Shown: positions 7,692 to 14,646 of the stretch, in pieces
Layout: each line of letters opens with the position of its first letter
Position numbering within the stretch: position 1 is the first letter of the stretch
Origin: Streptomyces humi
GTDB lineage: Bacteria; Actinomycetota; Actinomycetes; Streptomycetales; Streptomycetaceae
Direction of reading: 5' to 3'
Assembly (NCBI RefSeq): GCF_001005085.2
Contig: NZ_LBMU02000084.1
Span: forward strand, 1-41,705
DNA: 41,705 nucleotides
Translations under genes and position numbers: made by a program
Notes under the pieces: generated by a model
What the model saw: the letters and a program-made list of their open reading frames with translations, nothing else
Database searches by the model: none
What the model was told of the DNA's origin: nothing

Positions 7692-9200
7692 TCACCACGC
7701 GCCCCGGCGGACCAGATGGCGGCGGAGCTTCCCGGACGACGTGCGGGGCAGGGAGGGCAGCAGGCTGACGCTGCGCGGGACCTTGAACGCGGCCAGCCGC
7801 TGCCTGGCCAGCGCCAGCAGCTCCTCCTGGAGCCCGTCCGGCGCCGGAGTCGCGGCGGGTACGACGAAGGCGCGCAGCCGTCCGGCACCGGACCCGTCGG
7901 GCACCGCCGCCACCGCGACCTCGCGCACCCCGGGATGGGTGCGCAGCACGGCCTCCACCTCCAGCGGGGAGACGGTGATCCCGCCGACCATCTCCATGTC
8001 GTCGGTGCGGCCCAGGTGCCGGTAGGCGCCGTCGGGTTCGCGGACCGCCCGGTCGTGGGTGGCCAGCCAGCCGCCCACCAGGGTGCGGGCGGTGTCCTCG
8101 GGCCGGTTCAGATAGCCGGGCGTCACCGTCGGCCCGCGCACCCACAGTTCGCCCTCGTGGCCGTCCGGCACCGGACGGCCGTCGCGGTCGCGCAGCTCCA
8201 CCTCGAAGCCGGGCACCGGACGGCCCACGGTCCCGGGATGGTTGTGGGCCAGGCTGTTGGCGCAGAAGGCGTGCCCGGCCTCGGTGGAGCCGATCTGTTC
8301 GAGCAGCGGCGCGCCGAGCAGCTCCGAGACCCGCTCGCCGAGTCCGGCCGGCAGCCCCTCGCCGGCCGACACGGCGGCCCGCACCGAGGCGAAGCAGGCC
8401 TGGTGCCCGCTGCCCCGGTCGGCGACCAGCGCCGCGTACGCGGACGGCACCGAGTACACCAGGGTCACCCGGTGCCGGGCGACCAGTTCGTCCACGGCGG
8501 CCGGCCCCGGCCGCCGGTCCGTCAGGACGGCACTGGAGCCGGAGAAGAGCGGGAAGGCGAAGGCGTTCCCGAAGCCGTACGCGAAGTACAGCCTGGACAC
8601 CGACAGCGTCACGTCGTCCGCGGTGACGCCGAGCAGCCGCCGCCCGATCAGGTCGTGGTACGCGGTCGGGTCGGCGTGGGTGTGGACGACCCCCTTGGGC
8701 CTGCCCGTCGTCCCGGACGTGTACTGGACGTACAGCGGGGTGTCCGCGTCGACCGGGTGGGCCGGGGCCGGCCCGGCGGCGGAGGCGAGCGCGAGCAGCT
8801 GGTCGGCGCCGAGCCGGACCCGTCTCGCGAAACGGTCGTCCAGGCCGGGGCCGGTCAGGCACAGCACCGCCTCTGTGTCGGCGGCCATGAACGCGTGGTC
8901 GGCCGCCGGGAGTTCGGGGTTGACCGGGACGGCCACGGCGCCGAGCCGCGCGAGGGCCAGGAAGGCCACCACCCAGGCGATCGAGTCGGGCAGCGCGAGG
9001 ACCACCCGGTCACCGGGACCGACCCCGTGTTCCGCGAGGACGGTCGCGGTCCGCGCCCCCAGCTCGTGCACCTCGCCGTGGGTGAAGACGCGGTGGCCCT
9101 GGTGGAAGGCGGGCCGGCCGTCCCAGCCGTACCGTTCGGCGCGGTCGGTGAGCCGGGCGGCGAGGTTGGCGGTCGCCGTGACGGCGGGGGCCCGGGTCAC
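7692..9200 (-). CDS. Benzoate-CoA ligase-family enzyme (first ligase)
   Basis: The protein has 502 residues and is an ANL superfamily enzyme. The P-loop YTSGTTGRPKG lies at 160-170, the SRLYFAYGFGNAFAFP stretch is characteristic of benzoate/hydroxybenzoate-CoA ligases, IGSTEAG is the A5 motif, and GKLRRH near the end carries the catalytic lysine (about K491). An aromatic acid is therefore the likely substrate, and 4-aminobenzoate from the same operon is the obvious candidate (inference). GTG 9200 overlaps the TGA of the pabAB gene (GTGA) and has GGGAGG seven bases upstream, so this start is well supported. Confidence 0.9.
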   Translation of the reverse strand: MTRAPAVTATANLAARLTDRAERYGWDGRPAFHQGHRVFTHGEVHELGARTATVLAEHGVGPGDRVVLALPDSIAWVVAFLALARLGAVAVPVNPELPAADHAFMAADTEAVLCLTGPGLDDRFARRVRLGADQLLALASAAGPAPAHPVDADTPLYVQYTSGTTGRPKGVVHTHADPTAYHDLIGRRLLGVTADDVTLSVSRLYFAYGFGNAFAFPLFSGSSAVLTDRRPGPAAVDELVARHRVTLVYSVPSAYAALVADRGSGHQACFASVRAAVSAGEGLPAGLGERVSELLGAPLLEQIGSTEAGHAFCANSLAHNHPGTVGRPVPGFEVELRDRDGRPVPDGHEGELWVRGPTVTPGYLNRPEDTARTLVGGWLATHDRAVREPDGAYRHLGRTDDMEMVGGITVSPLEVEAVLRTHPGVREVAVAAVPDGSGAGRLRAFVVPAATPAPDGLQEELLALARQRLAAFKVPRSVSLLPSLPRTSSGKLRRHLVRRGAW

Positions 9201-11533
9201 CGGGCGGCCTCCCGCACGGCGTCCGTCGCGGCCGCGGTGTGCGCCCGCAGGGCCCGCATCTGCGCGGCCGTCTTCAGCAGCATCTCGTCGTACTCGGCGG
9301 CCGGGTCGGAGTCCAGGACGATCGCGCCGCCCGCGCCCAGCTGCATCCGGCCGCCCGCCATCACCGCCGTACGGATGACGATGCTGAGGTCCGCGCCGCC
9401 GCTGCACCCGAGGTAGCCGAGCGCACCCGAGTACACGCCCCGGGCCTCGGTCTCCAGCGAGTCGATGATCTCCATCGTGCGCAGCTTCGGCGCCCCGGTC
9501 ATCGACCCGCCCGGGAAGCAGGCCCGTACACAGTCCACGGCGTCCGTCCCGGCCCGCAGCCGGCCGGTCACCGTCGACACCAGCTGGTGCACGGTCGCGT
9601 ACGACTCAGTGGCCATCAGCCGGGGCACCTTGACGGTTCCGGTACGGCAGACCCGGCCCAGGTCGTTGCGGAGCAGGTCGACGATCATCAGGTTCTCGGC
9701 GCGGGTCTTGGCGTCCGCCGCCAGCGCGTCCCGCAGCCGGCCGTCCTCGAACGGGGTCGCACCGCGCGGCGCGGTCCCCTTGATGGGCCTGGCCTCCGCC
9801 ACCCCGTCCCGGGTGATCCGCAGGAACCGCTCCGGTGAGGAGCCGGCCACGTCCAGGTCGCCGAACCGCAGTAAGGCCGCGTACGGCGCCGGGTTGACGC
9901 GGCGCAGCTCCCGGTAGAAGGCGTACGGGTCCGGCGGGGCGGGCAGCCGGGCCGCGTCGGTGAGGCAGACCTCGTAGCTGGTGCCGGCCCGCAGTTCCCG
10001 TTGGCAGGCCTCGATGTCCGCGAGGTAGGTGGCCCGGTCGCGCACCAGCCAGGGCTCGGCGGCCTCCGGATCGGGCGCGCCGGCGGCGGGCGGGGCCGGC
10101 CTGCGGTCGCCCGGTGCCAGGAAGCTGAGCTGGGCCAGCGTGTCCGCCAGCCACTCCTCGGCCTCTGCCGTGGCCTGCGGGGTGTCCTCGGCGAGACAGA
10201 CCGCGTAGGTGACGTCCTCCTCGTGGTCCACGGCGAGCAGCCGGTCCGCGAACAGCCAGCAGGCGTCCGGGGTCTCGGCGCGGTGCCGGTTGGGAGAGCC
10301 GCAGTCGGCCTTGGTCTCGTAGCCGAAGTAACCGACGTAACCGCCGGTGAAGTCGAACGGCAGCCCGTCGGCGTCCACCCGGCGGCTGGTCAGCTGCCGC
10401 TTCAGGTAGTCGAAGACGCTCGCCGACACCTTGCGCGGCGGCCGTCCGGCCCGTGTCACCTCGCACCGCCCGGCCGTCACGTCGTACCGCACGAACTCGG
10501 CGAGCGGACCGGTGTCGTCACCGAGGAACGAGAACCGTGAGCGGCTGCGCTCGACGAGCGAGCTGTCCAGCCAGAAGGAGCGGGCCGAGGCGGCGAACAG
10601 GCGGCCGAAGGCGGCCTCCGTGTCCACGGCGCCGGCGAGCCGGCGGGTGTGCAGCCGGTACGCGGGCACCTCGCCCTGCCGGGGCCGGGGGACGGCCGCG
10701 CCGGGGCGGGGACCGGCGGTCCTGGCCGTGCGCCCCGCACGGGGGAGGACGGCCGGGAACCCGGCCGCGTCGGCACCGCCCGTGGCGCCCGCCGGATCGA
10801 CCGCACCCGCGGTGCTCCGCGCATCCGGCACGTCCGCGGCGCTCCGCGCACCCGGCACGCCCGTCGTGCTCCGCGCACCGGACGCCGACCTCGGCTGGGG
10901 GACGGCCGCCTCGGCCGGAGGGACGGCGGTGTTCTTGGTGCGTGCCCTTCGGGCCCTGCGGGCGGTGAGGTTGCGGAAGTTCACCAGCATGCGGTGGCCG
11001 TACTCGGTGAGGACCGACTCCGGGTGGAACTGCACGCCCCACAGCGGCCGTTCACGGTGGCGCAGGCCCATCAGGACGCCGTCCTCGGCCCAGGCGGTGG
11101 CCTCCAGGGCGGCGGGCAGCGGCTCGTGCACCGCGAGGGAGTGGTAGCGCACGGCCGTGAAGTCCTGGGTCAGCCCCTCGAACAGGTCCCGCCCGTCGTG
11201 CCGCACTCTGCTCAGGTGCCCGTGCCGCGGCTGCGGGGCGGGTGCCACCCGGGCCCGCTCGCCGAGCGCGATGCCCTGGTGGCCCAGGCACACCCCGAGC
11301 ACGGGCAGGGTGGCCTCGGCGATCACCCGGGCACTGACGCCGAAGTCACGGCCGTTCCCCGGATGTCCGGGCCCCGGGGACACCACCACGTTGTCGAACT
11401 CCGCGAGCCGGGGGAGTGCGCCGCCCCCGTCGTCGTTGCGGACCACCACCGGTTCCTCGCCGTTGACCTCGGAGATCAACTGGAACAGGTTGTAGGTGTA
11501 CGAGTCGTAATTGTCGATGAGCAGGGTCTTCAC
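9197..11533 (-). CDS. pabAB: Aminodeoxychorismate synthase, PabA-PabB fusion, with TTA codon
   Basis: The protein has 778 residues and converts chorismate and glutamine to 4-amino-4-deoxychorismate. Residues 1-190 are a class I glutamine amidotransferase (C82 in GVCLGHQG, VQFHPES). A low-complexity linker runs from about 195 to 285, with a nine-residue repeat. The rest is the chorismate-binding domain. PIKGT with K585 marks aminodeoxychorismate rather than anthranilate synthase, which has Ala at that lysine. The GTG start has a GGAGGT site six bases upstream. Leu554 is encoded by TTA (9872-9874), the codon read by the bldA tRNA, which suggests developmental control. Fused PabAB enzymes often serve antibiotic pathways rather than folate. 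Confidence 0.95.
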   Translation of the reverse strand: MKTLLIDNYDSYTYNLFQLISEVNGEEPVVVRNDDGGGALPRLAEFDNVVVSPGPGHPGNGRDFGVSARVIAEATLPVLGVCLGHQGIALGERARVAPAPQPRHGHLSRVRHDGRDLFEGLTQDFTAVRYHSLAVHEPLPAALEATAWAEDGVLMGLRHRERPLWGVQFHPESVLTEYGHRMLVNFRNLTARRARRARTKNTAVPPAEAAVPQPRSASGARSTTGVPGARSAADVPDARSTAGAVDPAGATGGADAAGFPAVLPRAGRTARTAGPRPGAAVPRPRQGEVPAYRLHTRRLAGAVDTEAAFGRLFAASARSFWLDSSLVERSRSRFSFLGDDTGPLAEFVRYDVTAGRCEVTRAGRPPRKVSASVFDYLKRQLTSRRVDADGLPFDFTGGYVGYFGYETKADCGSPNRHRAETPDACWLFADRLLAVDHEEDVTYAVCLAEDTPQATAEAEEWLADTLAQLSFLAPGDRRPAPPAAGAPDPEAAEPWLVRDRATYLADIEACQRELRAGTSYEVCLTDAARLPAPPDPYAFYRELRRVNPAPYAALLRFGDLDVAGSSPERFLRITRDGVAEARPIKGTAPRGATPFEDGRLRDALAADAKTRAENLMIVDLLRNDLGRVCRTGTVKVPRLMATESYATVHQLVSTVTGRLRAGTDAVDCVRACFPGGSMTGAPKLRTMEIIDSLETEARGVYSGALGYLGCSGGADLSIVIRTAVMAGGRMQLGAGGAIVLDSDPAAEYDEMLLKTAAQMRALRAHTAAATDAVREAAR
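10809..10889. repeat. Three 27-bp tandem repeats in the PabAB linker
   Basis: Three consecutive degenerate 27-bp units (10809-10835, 10836-10862, 10863-10889) encode, on the minus strand, a nine-residue motif ARSxxxVPx in the linker between the amidotransferase and synthase domains. They keep the frame and probably only vary linker length. Confidence 0.8.
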
Positions 11534-11563
11534 CCGCCCACCTCCCTCGGATCGTTCCCGGGC

Positions 11564-12151
11564 CTATGCGGCCCGTCGTTTGTGCCGCCCGCGCAGCGCC
11601 TGGAGCGGCGGATACAGCCATTTCTTGAAGAAACGCTGAAGCCGCGGCATGAGAATCCAGGTGACAAGCGCGGTCACGCAGAGGCAGAGCACCAGCGTGC
11701 GAATGAGCGGATTGACGCCGCTGAGATAGGGCAGCACGACGATATTGAAGAGCAGGACCGGTGGGAACACCGCGCTCATGTTGATGAACCACAGTTTCCA
11801 TTTGGCCGGCGGAGCGGGTGGCGGCGCGGCGGGCGGCGGCCCGTTCAGCGCGTCGAACCACTCCTTCGACCCCCGTACGCTACGGCGCCCGGTGGGGCGG
11901 GCGATGCCGTCCGTGCGGGTCTCCCACTGCCCGCGGTCCAGGGAGTTCTCCCAGGCCAGCGCCGAGTCCTCGGTGGCGAAGCGATACACGACATGCCATT
12001 CCGCCTCCTGGTCGACTAGGACGCCGCCGCCGAGGAACCCCGGCTGTCGGGCGCTCGCGCCCAGCATGGCCCACCCCCACGAGTGGAAGTCGCCCTCACG
12101 ACCCGGCATCACGTGATAGGCCACGGTGACGGTGACGGGATTACTGGTCAC
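11564..12151 (-). CDS. Antibiotic biosynthesis monooxygenase (ABM)-type membrane protein
   Basis: The protein has 195 residues. Residues about 5-95 form a ferredoxin-like ABM domain (VTVAYHVMPGREGDFHSW..., then the LGGGVLVD and WHVVYRF strands). A Pro/Ala linker (104-117) leads to two membrane segments (about 118-141 and 148-168) and a strongly basic end. ABM proteins without cofactors oxidise or rearrange aromatic metabolites; the ABM-plus-membrane form is common but of unclear function. GTG 12151 is chosen because AAAGGA lies four bases upstream; an in-frame GTG at 12187 has no such site. It is the first gene of the six-gene leftward operon, 30 bases before pabAB, and would place part of the pathway at the membrane. 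Confidence 0.82.
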   Translation of the reverse strand: MTSNPVTVTVAYHVMPGREGDFHSWGWAMLGASARQPGFLGGGVLVDQEAEWHVVYRFATEDSALAWENSLDRGQWETRTDGIARPTGRRSVRGSKEWFDALNGPPPAAPPPAPPAKWKLWFINMSAVFPPVLLFNIVVLPYLSGVNPLIRTLVLCLCVTALVTWILMPRLQRFFKKWLYPPLQALRGRHKRRAA

Positions 12152-12359
12152 GCTGTCCTTTACGCAATCGACACAACGCGCGTTCACAGGTTCAACGAGA
12201 TTTTTTTGTGTCCGGAACGTAACTTTTTATAGCGCTTTCTATGGGGTTGGCGCCTTCCGTGGACTACTACTTCGGGTAACTTTCGCGGAATTCCGGAAAG
12301 TGCTTGCCCGGCGGTCCCTGGAGTTGCACGATCGCGGTCCGGAACGAAGGAGAGACGCC
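12152..12359. promoter_or_regulatory. Divergent control region of the aminobenzoate locus
   Basis: This 208-base spacer separates the ABM-led operon from the DUF3050 gene. Its left half is much more AT-rich than the surroundings (T-run at 12201-12207). It contains GTAACTTT twice in direct orientation (12219-12226, 12276-12283), TCCGGAACG twice (12211-12219, 12338-12346), and overlapping palindromes CGGAATTCCG (12286-12295) and TTCCGGAA (12291-12298). Promoters for both directions must lie here, and the repeats are candidate operators. No -10/-35 pair can be assigned with confidence. Confidence 0.55.
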
Positions 12360-13148
12360 ATGTCGAGGTATGTCTGGGAGCTCACCCGGGAAAGCCGCGA
12401 GGCAATCGATCAGGCGCGCGCGGTGATCGAATCCGCGCGTAAAGAGGTGACCGCGCACCCGCTTTACCGGCGGATATCCGACCGGGACCGGCTGGCGACG
12501 TTCATGACCCACCACGTCTTCGCCGTCTGGGACTTCATGTCCCTGCTCAAGTCGCTCCAGCGGGAACTGACCTGCGTCGACGTGCCCTGGGTGCCCCGCG
12601 GCTCGGCGGTGGCCCGCCGGCTCGTCAACGACATCGTGCTCGTGGAGGAGAGCGACGCCCTCGACGGCGGCTTCACCAGCCACTACGAGCTGTACCGCGC
12701 GGCCATGGCCGAGGCCTCCGCCGACACCGTCCCGATCGACACCTTCGTCGCGCTCGTCGCCGAGGGCCACGACGTCTCCGCGGCCCTGCGGGTGGCCCAG
12801 GTCCCCGCCCCCGCCGCGGAGTTCGTCCGCACCACGTTCGAGATCATCGCCGACCGCCCGCTGCACTGCCGGGCCGCCGTGTTCGCCTTCTCCAGGGAGG
12901 ACCTGATCCCGGACATGTTCGACCAGGTCGTCAGGGAGGAGGGCACCGACCGCTTCCCGCTCTTCCGGGACTACCTGGCCCGCCACATCGAGGTCGACGG
13001 CGAGGAGCACACTCCCATGGCCCTTCAGATGGTCGCCGACCTGTGCGGCACCGACGAACAGCGCTGGGCGGAGGCCGTCGGGACCGTTCTCGTCGCCCTG
13101 GAGGCCAGGTCCCGCCTGTGGGACGGGATCACGGACGCGATGGGCTGA
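12360..13148 (+). CDS. DUF3050 heme-oxygenase-like metal-dependent oxidase candidate
   Basis: The protein has 262 residues and resembles DUF3050, a helical family with the heme-oxygenase/TenA fold. Residues that fit metal ligands are E96/E97 in LVEESD, H108, E180, and H209-xxx-D213-xxx-H217 in the ARHIEVDGEEH block. Enzymes of this fold with a similar His/Asp/His motif form non-heme diiron sites that oxidise amines, cleave C-C bonds or desaturate fatty acids. The exact reaction here is unknown. Divergence from a 4-aminobenzoate operon makes an arylamine or its conjugate a plausible substrate (inference). ATG 12360 has AAGGAG eight bases upstream. Its 3' end lies inside a 25-bp tandem duplication shared with the convergent exporter gene. 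Confidence 0.85.
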   Translation: MSRYVWELTRESREAIDQARAVIESARKEVTAHPLYRRISDRDRLATFMTHHVFAVWDFMSLLKSLQRELTCVDVPWVPRGSAVARRLVNDIVLVEESDALDGGFTSHYELYRAAMAEASADTVPIDTFVALVAEGHDVSAALRVAQVPAPAAEFVRTTFEIIADRPLHCRAAVFAFSREDLIPDMFDQVVREEGTDRFPLFRDYLARHIEVDGEEHTPMALQMVADLCGTDEQRWAEAVGTVLVALEARSRLWDGITDAMG

Positions 13149-13174
13149 TCGGGATCACGGACGCGATGGGCTGA
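13124..13174. repeat. Perfect 25-bp tandem duplication across a gene end
   Basis: The 25 bases 13124-13148 (ending with the TGA of the DUF3050 gene) recur exactly at 13150-13174, one base further on. The second copy contains the stop codon (13155-13157, minus strand) and last codons of the convergent exporter. A recent local duplication would explain the altered exporter C-terminus. Confidence 0.95.
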
Positions 13175-14030
13175 CCGGCTCGGACGCGCCGGGCCCGGCG
13201 TCCGCCGTGTCCGGTGCCTCCCCGAACCGGCCCAGCGCCAGGGCACCCGCCACGGCCACCGCGAACCCGAGCACCGCCAGCCAGGCCAGGCCCTCCCTGG
13301 TGCGGTCCCCGAGCCACACCACCCCCACCGCCGCCGGACCGATCGTCTCGCCGATGACCATGCCGGCCGTCGCGGTGGTCACCGAGCCGCGCTGGAGCGC
13401 CGAGGTCAGCAGCATGAAGGCGGCGCCGCCGCCGACGAGCAGGGCGTACGTCGCCGGGTTGGTGAGCAGGGCGGGCAGCCGGAGCGTGTCGATCAGCCGT
13501 ACCGACACCTCCACCACCCCGAACCCGAACCCGGCGCCGAGGCCGAGGACCAGTGCCCGCCCCCGCCCCGACAGCCGCCCGCCGGCCAGGCCGAGCAGCA
13601 GCACCGCCACGGCGGTCCCCAGCATCACCCACTTCAGCGTCGTGGTCCCGGCCCGGTCCCCCTCGGGGCCGGAGGCCAGCCCCAGCATCGCCAGACCCGC
13701 GCACACCACTCCCACGGCCGCCCACTCCACCCCGCTGAGCCGCACCCGCAGCAGTCGCGCCGCGACCACCGCCGTCACCGCCAGCGAGGACGCCAGGGCC
13801 GCGCTCACCGCGTAGATGGGCAGCGAGCGCAGCGCCAGGACCTGGAAGACGAACCCCAGTCCGTCCAGCCCGAGCCCGACGACGTACCGCCACTGCCGGA
13901 CCGCCCGCAGCAGCAGCGCCGCCTCCCCGCCGGTCCCGTCACCGGCCGCCCGCGCGGCCATCGCCTGGAGGACCGTCGCCGTACCGAAGCAGACCGCGGC
14001 CGCGAGGGCGCACACCATTCCGAAGAGCAC
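13155..14030 (-). CDS. EamA/DMT-type membrane transporter
   Basis: The protein has 291 residues and about nine hydrophobic segments rich in Ala, Gly, Leu and Val. The opening VLFGMVCALAAAVCFGTATVLQ and the two-fold repeated layout match the drug/metabolite transporter superfamily as found across Streptomyces. The hydrophilic C-terminus (from about 270) is Pro/Ser/Gly-rich, and its last codons come from a local duplication. GTG 14030 is preferred because the family begins with this hydrophobic stretch; ATG 14018 is an alternative, and neither has a good ribosome-binding site. It converges on the DUF3050 gene with six bases between the stops. It could export the product of the neighbouring aminobenzoate locus, but this type is also widespread without such context. 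Confidence 0.85.
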   Translation of the reverse strand: MLFGMVCALAAAVCFGTATVLQAMAARAAGDGTGGEAALLLRAVRQWRYVVGLGLDGLGFVFQVLALRSLPIYAVSAALASSLAVTAVVAARLLRVRLSGVEWAAVGVVCAGLAMLGLASGPEGDRAGTTTLKWVMLGTAVAVLLLGLAGGRLSGRGRALVLGLGAGFGFGVVEVSVRLIDTLRLPALLTNPATYALLVGGGAAFMLLTSALQRGSVTTATAGMVIGETIGPAAVGVVWLGDRTREGLAWLAVLGFAVAVAGALALGRFGEAPDTADAGPGASEPVSPSRP

Positions 14031-14139
14031 AGAGGGACTGTAGGGGAGACGGGCAAGCGGCGACCGGAGGGAAGGTAAGAAGCGGACCTGGGAGTCCCGG
14101 ACCCGCTTCCCCCCGCCCCGCCGCGGGTCAGCTCGCGCC

Positions 14140-14201
14140 GGAGGGGCGGAGGGGCGGAGGGGCGGAGGGGCGGCCGGGCGGGCGGGCGGCCGGGCGGGCG
14201 G
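14140..14201. repeat. GC-rich tandem repeat in a divergent intergenic region
   Basis: Four exact copies of GGAGGGGC (14140-14171) are followed by runs of GGGC/GGCC (to about 14201). The block lies in the 267-base spacer between the exporter and lipoprotein genes, which contains no gene. The G-rich strand could form quadruplex-like structure. Otherwise only the lipoprotein ribosome-binding site is recognisable in this spacer. Confidence 0.8.
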
Positions 14202-14297
14202 CGGCGTCGAGGGCGGGGACCGCGTCGACCGGGTGGCCGAAACCGCTCGTCTAAACTGTCGCCGGACATCACACGGGCAGCACGGGGGAGCACGGAC

Positions 14298-14639
14298 ATG
14301 GCAGGCGTACGCCGTCAACTACGCTCGGGAACGGTCGTCCTCGGCGGTATGGGCCTGCTGGCCGCCGCCCTGACCGCCTGCTCCTCCGACCCCGACAAGC
14401 GCTGCGTCGACCGCGACAGCTACCGCGCCGGCAAGGGCTACCAGGTCGTCTCCGACAAGAACTGCACGTCCGCCAAGTCCACCGTCGACGCCGGCTACTA
14501 CTACGGCGGCAAGAAGCGGAGCGGCTGGGTCAAGGGCGGCTCGTTCACCAAGTCCGGCGGGGGCGGCGGCTCGTCGAGCGGCGGTCACAGCGTCCACCGC
14601 GGCGGCTTCGGCGGCGGCCACGGCAGCTCCGGCGGCTGA
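14298..14639 (+). CDS. Small Gly-rich lipoprotein, YgiB-like
   Basis: The protein has 113 residues. An Arg-rich n-region and hydrophobic core end in the lipobox L25-T-A-C28, so it is a predicted lipoprotein anchored outside the membrane. The mature part has a conserved-looking Cys-containing segment (RCVDRDSYRAG, then KNCTSAKS), a YYYGG patch and a Gly/Ser/His-rich tail. It lies seven bases before the ATP-grasp gene at 14647. The same pairing of a DUF1190-type lipoprotein with a glutathionylspermidine-synthase-like enzyme is known as ygiB-ygiC in Escherichia coli, and the resemblance rests on this context plus general character. A GGGGAG site precedes the ATG. Confidence 0.82.
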   Translation: MAGVRRQLRSGTVVLGGMGLLAAALTACSSDPDKRCVDRDSYRAGKGYQVVSDKNCTSAKSTVDAGYYYGGKKRSGWVKGGSFTKSGGGGGSSSGGHSVHRGGFGGGHGSSGG

Positions 14640-14646
14640 CCGGGCC

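Noticed and set aside
7690..8862. Open frame extending the second ligase upstream to 8862
   Set aside because: It overlaps the first ligase gene in another frame, and the translation is Arg/Gly/Pro-rich without any motif.
10809..10889. CRISPR-like array
   Set aside because: The repeats are directly adjacent, 27 bp, without spacers, and in frame within a coding gene.
9197..11533. Anthranilate synthase (TrpEG/PhzE type) as alternative for the fused enzyme
   Set aside because: The PIKGT lysine (K585) and the amidotransferase-first order point to aminodeoxychorismate synthase; anthranilate synthases have PIAGT.
12126..12359. N-terminal extension of the DUF3050 protein from an upstream in-frame ATG
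   Set aside because: It would overlap the divergent ABM gene start, and a good AAGGAG site marks ATG 12360.
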